From Brumimicrobium sp033722555 (GTDB taxonomy: Bacteria; Bacteroidota; Bacteroidia; Flavobacteriales_D; Crocinitomicaceae), in contig JAWVYS010000001.1 in assembly GCA_033722555.1 (NCBI GenBank), forward strand, positions 124,001-188,000: 64,000 nt of DNA, read 5' to 3'. Under the pieces are notes generated by a model, which was not told the DNA's origin, made no database searches, and saw nothing but the letters and a program-made list of their open reading frames with translations. A program made the position numbers and the translations under genes. Of this stretch, positions 53,136 to 61,185 are shown piece after piece. How positions within the stretch are numbered: position 1 is the first letter of the stretch; every line of letters starts with the position of its first letter.

Positions 53136-56100
53136 GTGAAAGCGAAGGTAAAACAGTATAGGTGGTTGATTTTTTCTATGATCAGCATTTTGCTGTCTTG
53201 GACTTTTTATAATGTTTTTTTCAATGTTTCTCCCGAAGCAGAAAGAAAGCAGTTTCAGGAATCAATTTATAAACTACAGGCTAGTCAACAGAAATACGCA
53301 CAGAATATTTCTCGTCTCGTTGCTACCTCTACGGTGCAAGAAATGTGGCATGAACCTGATCTGAAAGAGAGTCGGTTCAACGTAAACATTTTCTACGGAG
53401 ATTCACTTGTTTTCTGGAACAACAACAGCGTGCCTGTCAATGAAGAGCTATCCGGTATTTTAAGCGACCTAAGTGGGACTGAATTTCTGGAGCTTTCGAA
53501 TGGGTACTATTTGCTTGAAAAAAGAGAGATTCATGATGTTACTCTTTTGATCAGTTCTAAAATCAAACACGATTATTACTATGAAAATACGAGTTTAAAA
53601 AATACCCTTGTGAAAGGTATGTCTCTTCCCAATGAAATTGAGATATTCACTGATTTCCGGGAGGGGACCGACGTTATCCTAGACAGATCCGGAGACCCAC
53701 TCTTCTATATTTCTTTGACACCCACGAAAGTCATCGATGAATATGAGCAATTGTTCATTTTTCTACTGTACGCTTTCGGTTTATTCGGACTTTCAATCGC
53801 TTTGGTGAGATTTTTACTTCCTTTTGCTACCTCACGACCTTGGTTAATTTTCCTTTTTCCGGTGCTTATTCTTGCACTTCGATGGCTTTCAATCGAATAC
53901 CGGTGGATGCGGCTTTTTAATGATTTTAAAATCTTCAATCCTAAATTATATGCCAGCTCGGAGTTGTTTCCGAATCTTGGGAGCTTATTCATTACTGTAG
54001 GATGTTTTTTAATCATCTCTCTGTGGATTTACCGGCTGATCATCAACTCTTACAGATTTAATAAAAGGACCTGGCTGCACCTTCTGTTCTATCTTCTTTT
54101 ATATCCCTATGCCTTTTTTATCAGCTGGTTGTTTGAATCATTGGTGCTGAACAGTACAATTTCCCTTGTTATCAATGAGGTTTTTTCACTCAGCGTTTAT
54201 TCGTTTATAGCATTGTTCATCATTGCCTCGGTCTTTTTAAGTTATTATGTTCTGATCAAAGGAATCAGTATTTATTTAATACGATCCGAAATTAAACTGA
54301 ATCATCTGGCTACTTATTGGTTTACTGTTGGAGTGATTTATCTTCTTCTGCAGATCTTCATTTTTGATTTCAACATTTATTCTGCTCTTTGGCCTACTTT
54401 ACTCAACGGTATCCTTTTTTACATCGTTTCCCGAAACATTCGCATAATTACACTCAAATATAAATTACTGATTTTGCTCGTGATTAGTTTTTACGCTGCT
54501 TTTATACTTTTTGAAAGCAATCAGTCAAACGAATACCAGAAAAGAGAGTTGTATGCCAACCAATTGGTTACCGACAGAGATCCTGCTACTGAGATTGAAT
54601 ATCTATCTACGATAGATCAGTTGAAACAGAACGCGGAATTTTTGAGAAAACTGGATGAGCCGGAAAAATATTCCGCCAGTGATTATGTGGATGCAATTGA
54701 ACTATGTTGCTTCAAAGATTACTGGGAGAGATATGAAATGAGTTTTTTCCTTTTCGACACTGTAAATGAACCGTTGGTAAATTATATTTCGGGTCAGACG
54801 AAAACGTATCAGGAATTAAAGAATATCTTGAAAGAGCATGGGACTCCCAGCACTATAACCGAAGAACTTTTTTATATAGAGGATTACTTCGATCGTCTGA
54901 GCTATATTGCTCATTCAAACATTGTTTCCTCTGATGGAGACGTGGTTGAATTATTCATCCTTTTCCGGTCGAAGAAAATCCCGGAACATATCGGTTTTCC
55001 GCGTTTGCTAATGAACGAAACAACCTATGCTCTTGAAGACCTCGAAGATTATTCCATTGCACGATACTCTGAAGGGAGTCTTGTGATGAGGTTCGGAAGC
55101 TTTAATTTCCCAACAAAATTAAATGTGTTTACACGTAATCACGGAGTGAAAAATGGATTTGTTGAGTCCGAAAAAACAAGCCATTTCATTTATCAAGAGG
55201 AGAGCGGGCAAACAATTATCATTTCTAAACCAAAAGAAGGTACGGTAGAAAAACTGACCACTTTTTCGTACCTTTTTCTCTTTTTCGGCATTTATTCACT
55301 TGTGTTTTATGTGGTTTTTTCGGGCAACGATCTTTTTAGTTTTAGAAGTCTTCAGTTATCAGTAAAAATTCAGCTGGTGCTGATTGGGATAGTAGTGATT
55401 TCTTTCGTTGTGTTTGCTTTTGTGGCCGGAACGTATACACGAAAGCAATACCTGAGTTATTCCCACGAAAACCTGAAAGAAAAAGTATATTCTGTAGAAA
55501 TTGAGGTGAGCCAGAAACTTGGAGACAAGGATGAACTTGATCCCACGGTTTTAGGTAACTACATGAAGTATATATTGAAGAAATTTTCCAATGTCTTCGT
55601 AACGGATATCAATTTATATGATAGGAACGGTTATCTTTTAGCAAGTTCACAACCCCGGTTATACGATAAAGGAATCAGTTCGGGTCAAATGAATCCCTCG
55701 GCGTTCACGGAGATGGTACTGAACAAGAAAAGCGAATACATACATCAGGAAAGTATAGGTGAACTTCAGTATCTCTCTGCCTACCTTCCTTTTAAGAATG
55801 ATTCGGGAAAACTACTCGGCTATTTGAATTTACAGCATTTCGCAAAACAAAATGCTTATGAACATCAGATCAATGACTTTATTGTGGCGATAATAAATAT
55901 TGCAGTATTGCTTCTGGTGATTACTGTGGTCATTGCGATTTTTGTGGCGAGCTGGATCACAACTCCGTTAAGGTTTATCCAGGAGAGTTTCAGAAATGTT
56001 GAGTTGGGTAAACAACATCAACCAATTGCCTATAAAGGAGACGATGAAATAGGAGCCTTGGTAAAGGACTATAACGATAAACTCGCCGAACTTGAATTGA

Positions 56101-56810
56101 AAGCAATGCAGCTGGCACGAAGTGAAAGGGAAACAGCATGGAGAGAAATGGCCAAGCAGGTGGCCCATGAAATAAAGAATCCACTCACTCCTATGCGCTT
56201 GAGTCTTCAGCATTTTCAAAGATCATTTGACCCTAATTCACCAAATGCTCAGGAAAAAATCAATCGTATAGCCAACTCGCTGGTTGAACAGATTGATATT
56301 CTGACAAAGATTGCCAATGAGTTTTCCAATTTTGCCAAGATGCCTAAAGCAAACGAACAAGCTCTTGACCTCATACCTCTCCTTGAAAACGTGGTAAACC
56401 TATATGACTCGGATGAAGTAAACATTCGGTTTGAAACAGAATCTTCTCAAGCGATCGTATTTGTCGATAAAGACCTGATACTTCGTGTTTTTAATAATCT
56501 AATAAAAAATGCCGTTCAAGCGGTTGATGACGGGAAAAAGGCGGAGATTACTATCAGACTTGAATCACTCAAAAAGAGCTTTTTAATAACTGTTTCGGAT
56601 AATGGAAATGGAATTCCTCGCGATATTCAAAATAAAATTTTCGTTCCGAATTTTACCACCAAGTCAACAGGCGCCGGCCTCGGACTCGCCATGGTAAAAC
56701 AAATCATCAACAATCACAACGGTGATATTTGGTTCGAAACCAAAGAAAGCCTTGGTACAACGTTCTTTATTCAGTTGCCCGAACACGGTGGATCGAATCA
56801 GGATGAATGA
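53136..56810 (+). CDS. Giant NtrY-like sensor histidine kinase with two sensor regions
   Basis: A 1224-residue kinase, far longer than typical kinases. A first helix is followed by a periplasmic loop (about 30-205), then a block of about seven helices (205-460), a second extracytoplasmic loop (465-705), two helices, a third sensor loop (about 770-900), a helix, a HAMP domain (about 930-985), and the kinase core. The phosphoacceptor is His1011 in Val-Ala-His-Glu-Ile-Lys-Asn-Pro-Leu. The HATPase shows Asn-Asn-Leu-Ile-Lys-Asn-Ala-Val, Asp-Asn-Gly-Asn-Gly-Ile and Gly-Ala-Gly-Leu-Gly-Leu. Translation starts with GTG. No response regulator is adjacent; dxs follows after its own promoter. Confidence 0.9.
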   Translation: MKAKVKQYRWLIFSMISILLSWTFYNVFFNVSPEAERKQFQESIYKLQASQQKYAQNISRLVATSTVQEMWHEPDLKESRFNVNIFYGDSLVFWNNNSVPVNEELSGILSDLSGTEFLELSNGYYLLEKREIHDVTLLISSKIKHDYYYENTSLKNTLVKGMSLPNEIEIFTDFREGTDVILDRSGDPLFYISLTPTKVIDEYEQLFIFLLYAFGLFGLSIALVRFLLPFATSRPWLIFLFPVLILALRWLSIEYRWMRLFNDFKIFNPKLYASSELFPNLGSLFITVGCFLIISLWIYRLIINSYRFNKRTWLHLLFYLLLYPYAFFISWLFESLVLNSTISLVINEVFSLSVYSFIALFIIASVFLSYYVLIKGISIYLIRSEIKLNHLATYWFTVGVIYLLLQIFIFDFNIYSALWPTLLNGILFYIVSRNIRIITLKYKLLILLVISFYAAFILFESNQSNEYQKRELYANQLVTDRDPATEIEYLSTIDQLKQNAEFLRKLDEPEKYSASDYVDAIELCCFKDYWERYEMSFFLFDTVNEPLVNYISGQTKTYQELKNILKEHGTPSTITEELFYIEDYFDRLSYIAHSNIVSSDGDVVELFILFRSKKIPEHIGFPRLLMNETTYALEDLEDYSIARYSEGSLVMRFGSFNFPTKLNVFTRNHGVKNGFVESEKTSHFIYQEESGQTIIISKPKEGTVEKLTTFSYLFLFFGIYSLVFYVVFSGNDLFSFRSLQLSVKIQLVLIGIVVISFVVFAFVAGTYTRKQYLSYSHENLKEKVYSVEIEVSQKLGDKDELDPTVLGNYMKYILKKFSNVFVTDINLYDRNGYLLASSQPRLYDKGISSGQMNPSAFTEMVLNKKSEYIHQESIGELQYLSAYLPFKNDSGKLLGYLNLQHFAKQNAYEHQINDFIVAIINIAVLLLVITVVIAIFVASWITTPLRFIQESFRNVELGKQHQPIAYKGDDEIGALVKDYNDKLAELELKAMQLARSERETAWREMAKQVAHEIKNPLTPMRLSLQHFQRSFDPNSPNAQEKINRIANSLVEQIDILTKIANEFSNFAKMPKANEQALDLIPLLENVVNLYDSDEVNIRFETESSQAIVFVDKDLILRVFNNLIKNAVQAVDDGKKAEITIRLESLKKSFLITVSDNGNGIPRDIQNKIFVPNFTTKSTGAGLGLAMVKQIINNHNGDIWFETKESLGTTFFIQLPEHGGSNQDE

Positions 56811-56883
56811 AGAAACCTGGTCCATCGGCTTTAAATTTTACTTGTACACAATAAATACTGAACAAATTATGTTCTCAAAGTGT

Positions 56884-56913
56884 TTGTCTCGTGCAAAAGT
56901 AAGTGTATTTTTG
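56884..56913 (+). promoter_or_regulatory. Promoter of dxs (TTG-N19-TATTTTTG)
   Basis: The best full match to the Bacteroidota promoter in this window: TTG at 56884-56886 and TATTTTTG at 56906-56913, 19 nt apart. The dxs ATG at 56931 lies 17 nt after the -7 box. Confidence 0.65.
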
Positions 56914-56930
56914 CCATAACATTAAACTAA

Positions 56931-58895
56931 ATGACGAAGTATCAGGCCGGTCAACTTTTGAAGGACATAAACAATCCTTCAGACTTACGAAAACTAAATG
57001 AAGAACAACTCCCTCAAGTTTCTCAGGAAGTTAGACAGTTTATCATCGATGTGATATCCGAAATTGGAAATTCTCATTTCGGTGCGAGTCTCGGTGTCGT
57101 TGAATTGACAGTTGCTTTGCATTATGTTTTTGATACGCCCTACGATCAATTGGTATGGGACGTTGGTCATCAGGCTTACGGACATAAAATATTAACCGGC
57201 AGGAGGGATGTCTTTCACACAAACCGTTTAAAGGGGGGAATCTCAGGGTTCCCGAAAAGAAGTGAGAGCGAATACGACACATTCGGGGTCGGTCATTCTT
57301 CAACCTCTATTTCAGGTGCGCTGGGAATGGCCGTGGCCAATAATTACAAGGGGGAAAAAGACAGACAACATATAGCGGTAATTGGCGATGGCGCAATGAC
57401 TGCAGGCCTTGCTTTTGAAGGGCTGAATCATGCAGGTTTCGAAAAGGATGCTAATCTATTGGTAATATTGAATGACAATTGTATGTCTATTGATCCCAAT
57501 GTAGGTGCATTGAAGGATTACCTGACAGATATTACCACCTCTCATACGTACAATAAAGTTAAGGATGAGGTTTGGAGTCTTCTTGGAAAACTTTCCAAGT
57601 TTGGACCGGACGCCCGGTCGGTTGTGAGCAAAGTGTCCTCTGCACTGAAAGGCAGTTTACTCAAGCAAAGTAATTTATTTGAGTCCTTGAATTTCCGTTA
57701 TTTTGGACCTGTAGACGGCCACGATGTTATTGGACTAACCAAAGTCTTGGAGGATCTGAAAGATATTCCGGGGCCTAAACTCCTTCACTGTGTGACCAAG
57801 AAGGGTAAAGGTTTTAAATTTTCAGAGGAAGGAAACCCTACAAAATGGCACGCTCCCGGAGTTTTTAACAAAGATACGGGTGAGATCGTAAAAATAATTC
57901 CGTCCTCTCCACAACCCCCCAAATATCAGGATGTTTTTGGCCACACAATAGTGGAACTTGCTGAAAGGAATGATAAAATAATGGGAATTACGCCGGCAAT
58001 GCCTTCAGGTAGCTCCCTGAATATTATGATGGCTGCAATGCCCGACAGAGCTTTTGACGTAGGTATTGCCGAGCAACATGCGGTTACCTTTTCTGCCGGT
58101 CTTGCCACTCAAGGAATGATCCCTTTCTGCAACATCTATTCTTCTTTTATGCAAAGGGCTTACGATCAAGTTATTCATGATGTGGCGCTTCAAAACCTCA
58201 ATGTGGTGTTCTGTCTCGACAGAGCCGGTTTCGCAGGCGCGGACGGTGCAACTCATCATGGAGCCTACGATCTTGCATATATGAGAAGTATACCGAATAT
58301 GATTGTTTCAGCGCCAATGAATGAGGCAGAACTCCGTAATCTGATGTTTACAGCTCAGCAGGATAATATGGGGCCTTTTAGCATTCGATACCCGAGGGGA
58401 GCAGGTGTTATGACAGAATGGAAAACGGCTATGAAACCGGTAAAGGTTGGAACAGGAAGAAAAATTTCTTCGGGAGAAGATCTGGCTATATTAAGTATAG
58501 GACATATTGGAAACTATGCTCAGAAAGCAGTTAATGAATTAAAGGAACTCGGTGCTTCCGTTGCTCAGTACGATATGCGATTTGTTAAGCCCCTGGATGA
58601 AAATCTGCTTCATGAAGTTTTCACGAAATTTGATAAGGTAATAACTGTTGAAGATGGATGCCTGATGGGTGGAATGGGAAGTGCGGTAATTGAATTTATG
58701 GCCGATCAGGGATATTCCGCAAAGGTAGTTCGTTTGGGAATCCCCGATGAATTCATTCATCACGGGACCCAGGATGAATTGTATAAGGATGCGGGTTATG
58801 ATTTGGACAGTATTATTCGAACTTGCCTCAATTTGTTACCTCATCTAAAGTCTGACCTGAGTAAGGAAATTAAGCTCCGTTATTCGGTAGGTTAA
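56931..58895 (+). CDS. dxs: 1-deoxy-D-xylulose-5-phosphate synthase
   Basis: Dxs condenses pyruvate and glyceraldehyde 3-phosphate with thiamine diphosphate, the first step of the MEP isoprenoid pathway. The protein is 654 residues, slightly longer than E. coli Dxs (about 620). The N-terminal domain has Trp-Asp-Val-Gly-His-Gln-Ala-Tyr and the ThDP motif Gly-Asp-Gly-Ala-Met-Thr-Ala-Gly, with the closing Asn-Asp-Asn. The pyrimidine domain has Gly-Ile-Ala-Glu-Gln-His-Ala-Val-Thr-Phe and Asp-Gly-Ala-Thr-His-His-Gly. It has a good own promoter. A short, weak hairpin (58949-58964) lies about 50 bp after its stop. Confidence 0.97.
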   Translation: MTKYQAGQLLKDINNPSDLRKLNEEQLPQVSQEVRQFIIDVISEIGNSHFGASLGVVELTVALHYVFDTPYDQLVWDVGHQAYGHKILTGRRDVFHTNRLKGGISGFPKRSESEYDTFGVGHSSTSISGALGMAVANNYKGEKDRQHIAVIGDGAMTAGLAFEGLNHAGFEKDANLLVILNDNCMSIDPNVGALKDYLTDITTSHTYNKVKDEVWSLLGKLSKFGPDARSVVSKVSSALKGSLLKQSNLFESLNFRYFGPVDGHDVIGLTKVLEDLKDIPGPKLLHCVTKKGKGFKFSEEGNPTKWHAPGVFNKDTGEIVKIIPSSPQPPKYQDVFGHTIVELAERNDKIMGITPAMPSGSSLNIMMAAMPDRAFDVGIAEQHAVTFSAGLATQGMIPFCNIYSSFMQRAYDQVIHDVALQNLNVVFCLDRAGFAGADGATHHGAYDLAYMRSIPNMIVSAPMNEAELRNLMFTAQQDNMGPFSIRYPRGAGVMTEWKTAMKPVKVGTGRKISSGEDLAILSIGHIGNYAQKAVNELKELGASVAQYDMRFVKPLDENLLHEVFTKFDKVITVEDGCLMGGMGSAVIEFMADQGYSAKVVRLGIPDEFIHHGTQDELYKDAGYDLDSIIRTCLNLLPHLKSDLSKEIKLRYSVG

Positions 58896-59034
58896 GTTCG
58901 TTGTCATAATTTTTCACTTTTTCTTTCTTTTTAGATTTACTCTTTTATACGGTGATTTGACCGTGTTTATTTTGGCACTGAATTGTTGTCGAATTCTTTT
59001 ATCATTTGCTTTATTATTTATGGAGCGAATTATG

Positions 59035-59042
59035 TAATTTTG
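59035..59042 (+). promoter_or_regulatory. -7 promoter box of the YebC-family gene (TAATTTTG)
   Basis: TAATTTTG matches TANNTTTG and lies 22 nt before the ATG. The nearest upstream TTG (59006-59008) is 26 nt away, longer than usual. Confidence 0.4.
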
Positions 59043-59064
59043 AGCCTTTAAATGGAAGAAAACA

Positions 59065-59778
59065 ATGGGAAGAGCATTCGAATACAGAAGAGCGGCAAAG
59101 GAGAAAAGATGGGATAAAATGTCTAAACTTTTTCCCAAACTTGCCAAGGCAATCACCATGGCGGCAAAAGAAGGAGGGGAAGACCCCGCGATGAATTCAA
59201 CGCTAAGGACTGCTATACAGAATGCGAAAGCTCAGAACATGCCTAAAGACAATATTGAAAAGGCAATTAAAAGAGCAAGCGCTAAAGATGTAGAAAATTA
59301 CGAACTCATAAATTACGAAGGAAAAGGTCCTCACGGTGTGCTTGTATATGTTGAATGTGCTACGGATAATCCAACCAGAACGGTAGCTAATGTTAAATCC
59401 TATTTCAACAAGGCCGGAGGACAAATTGTTCCAAACGGATCTTTTGAGTTTATGTTCAACCGTAAGGCTGTATTTGAAATTGAGAGTACCGAAGGTCTGG
59501 ACACTGAAGAGCTCGAACTAGAACTTATAGATGCAGGACTTGAAGGAATTGAAAAATCCGAAGAAGGGACGATTACAATTCTAGGTGATTACACGAGTTT
59601 CGGAACACTTCAGTCGGCCCTGGAGGAACGAAATATTGAGGTAGCCAAATCCAGTCTGAAAAGATATGCTACCTCCCCGGTGGAATTTTCGGACGAACAG
59701 CTGGAAGACATTGAAAAGATGCTCGATAAGATCGAAGATGACGATGACATTCAGCAGGTCTTTACCAATATTGCCTGA
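59065..59778 (+). CDS. YebC/PmpR family protein
   Basis: A 237-residue cytoplasmic protein of the universally conserved YebC/TACO1 family, long annotated as a transcriptional regulator and more recently linked to translation of difficult proline-rich stretches. The start Met-Gly-Arg-Ala-Phe-Glu-Tyr-Arg-Arg is typical. Other markers are Ala-Lys-Ala-Gln-Asn-Met-Pro-Lys-Asp-Asn-Ile-Glu-Lys-Ala and Tyr-Glu-Gly-Lys-Gly-Pro-His-Gly-Val. The three-domain length matches the family. The C-terminus is acidic. It appears monocistronic, between dxs and the CvpA-family gene. Confidence 0.96.
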   Translation: MGRAFEYRRAAKEKRWDKMSKLFPKLAKAITMAAKEGGEDPAMNSTLRTAIQNAKAQNMPKDNIEKAIKRASAKDVENYELINYEGKGPHGVLVYVECATDNPTRTVANVKSYFNKAGGQIVPNGSFEFMFNRKAVFEIESTEGLDTEELELELIDAGLEGIEKSEEGTITILGDYTSFGTLQSALEERNIEVAKSSLKRYATSPVEFSDEQLEDIEKMLDKIEDDDDIQQVFTNIA

Positions 59779-59904
59779 AAAATAACGGCTTCAGACTTTA
59801 TTCTATTTCCTCAAAACCCTTTTTCTATCGGGGTTTCTGAGCCATTAAAAACATCATGTTAGCAAATTATATTTTTTTATTGAAAAGGAGGGCTTTCACT
59901 TCTG

Positions 59905-59912
59905 TATTTTAG
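59905..59912 (+). promoter_or_regulatory. Possible -7 box of the CvpA-family gene (TATTTTAG, one mismatch)
   Basis: TATTTTAG differs from TANNTTTG at one base and lies 4 nt before the ATG at 59917, the spacing seen at rnpA, the DUF983 gene and the HU/SPOR gene. Confidence 0.25.
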
Positions 59913-59916
59913 CTTC

Positions 59917-60540
59917 ATGAATTTCGTAGATATTTTGATCCTTGTTCCTCTGCTTTATGGTGCCTGGGTAGGGTTTAAGAAAGGACTGGTTATTGAAGTT
60001 TTCACTTTACTCGCTCTCCTCGTAGGTATTTATGCCGGTATTCATTTTTCTGACTGGACTGCTGCTAAGATAAAGGCGGGCATGGAGATCGAGGGTAAAT
60101 ACCTGCCCGTAGTGGCCTTCACAGTTACTTTCCTGGCTGTCGGTGCAATGGTATATTTCGGAGGAAAAATGATAGAAAAGATGCTCAAGGTAGTTCAGTT
60201 GAGTCTGGCAAATAAATTTTTCGGAGCACTTTTCGGTATTCTGAAAATGGTCTATTTCATGAGTATTTTGATCATCCTGCTTGAAACGTATGATGAAAGA
60301 AATGAATTCATTCCTTCAGACGTCAAGGAAGGTTCACTCCTGTATGAACCTGTGAAAATTACGGCTTCTTCAACTATTCCCGCAATCGAGGAAAGCTCTA
60401 TATGGCTGAAAAATAATATCGATAAAGATATGATCGATGATGCCGGTCAAACAATTGAAGATACAAAGCGTTTAAAAGAAACAGCGGATAGTCTTGGAAT
60501 TACTGTAGAAGACCTGAAACGACTAAAGCAGGAAGAATAG
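59917..60540 (+). CDS. CvpA family membrane protein
   Basis: A 207-residue inner-membrane protein with four transmembrane helices in the first 125 residues and a soluble helical C-terminus. It shows the CvpA pattern Tyr-Gly-Ala-Trp-Val-Gly-Phe-Lys-Lys-Gly-Leu near residue 15, between the first two helices. CvpA is needed for colicin V production in E. coli and for envelope stress resistance in several bacteria; the molecular role is unclear. The small outer-membrane-like gene follows after 17 bp and is probably in the same operon. Confidence 0.9.
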   Translation: MNFVDILILVPLLYGAWVGFKKGLVIEVFTLLALLVGIYAGIHFSDWTAAKIKAGMEIEGKYLPVVAFTVTFLAVGAMVYFGGKMIEKMLKVVQLSLANKFFGALFGILKMVYFMSILIILLETYDERNEFIPSDVKEGSLLYEPVKITASSTIPAIEESSIWLKNNIDKDMIDDAGQTIEDTKRLKETADSLGITVEDLKRLKQEE

Positions 60541-60557
60541 TTTACTGAATTTAATAC

Positions 60558-61085
60558 ATGAAACTGATATATTTTCTGATCATTCTTTTTTTATGCAGTC
60601 ATTTCCTTTCTGTTGGACAGCTGGACCGAAGTAAAAAACCCCTCATCGATCCGACGGTTAGAAAAAGCGGACCCTATTTTGGAATACAGCAGGGGAAATA
60701 TACATTGGCAGAGCTGGGGGGCGAAATGATATTCAAAAATATTAAGATTCGAAAACCCAAAACAAATGCTTTCCATGTTGGAGGTGATTACAACCTCACC
60801 CAAAATGTGTTGGGATTCAGTGCGGGTTACTGGCTCAAGCGAGGAAGATTTAATTTCACCTATGGTGCTGACTTGGTTTACCGAACGAACTTTGATGAAC
60901 ATCGCGTTGGAATCGCGCCGGTTCTCGGATACAGAATTTTCGGTTTTCATGTGAGAGCGGGATATAATTTTCTTACTCCTTCCACGGCTTTTTCTCAAAT
61001 TAACGGACTCTTTATAGGCCTGAGGTTTACATTAATCAATCAGCGTGATTTTGAATTGAATAAGCGTAAATCAGGAGCAAGATAG
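60558..61085 (+). CDS. Small secreted protein, probably an outer-membrane beta-barrel
   Basis: I do not recognise a family. The 175-residue protein has a signal peptide (about residues 1-20, ending Ser-Val-Gly-Gln). The mature part consists of alternating hydrophobic/polar strands with aromatic girdle residues (for example Gly-Phe-Ser-Ala-Gly-Tyr-Trp and Phe-Asn-Phe-Thr-Tyr-Gly), about eight of them, which fits a small outer-membrane barrel. Its C-terminus is basic (Asn-Lys-Arg-Lys-Ser-Gly-Ala-Arg) rather than the usual terminal aromatic residue, which weakens the call. It follows the CvpA-family gene by 17 bp. Confidence 0.7.
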   Translation: MKLIYFLIILFLCSHFLSVGQLDRSKKPLIDPTVRKSGPYFGIQQGKYTLAELGGEMIFKNIKIRKPKTNAFHVGGDYNLTQNVLGFSAGYWLKRGRFNFTYGADLVYRTNFDEHRVGIAPVLGYRIFGFHVRAGYNFLTPSTAFSQINGLFIGLRFTLINQRDFELNKRKSGAR

Positions 61086-61185
61086 ATCTTCAATCATCTT
61101 TTAGGGTTGTTTGTAGAAGTGATGTGGATTTTTTTAGTTATTTTAAAGTCAAATCATCAAAGTTTATATTTAAAAACAATTTTAT

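Noticed and set aside
60591..60998. 135-codon antisense frame over the small outer-membrane-like gene
   Set aside because: Low-complexity composition and full overlap with a gene that has a signal peptide; it looks like a shadow.
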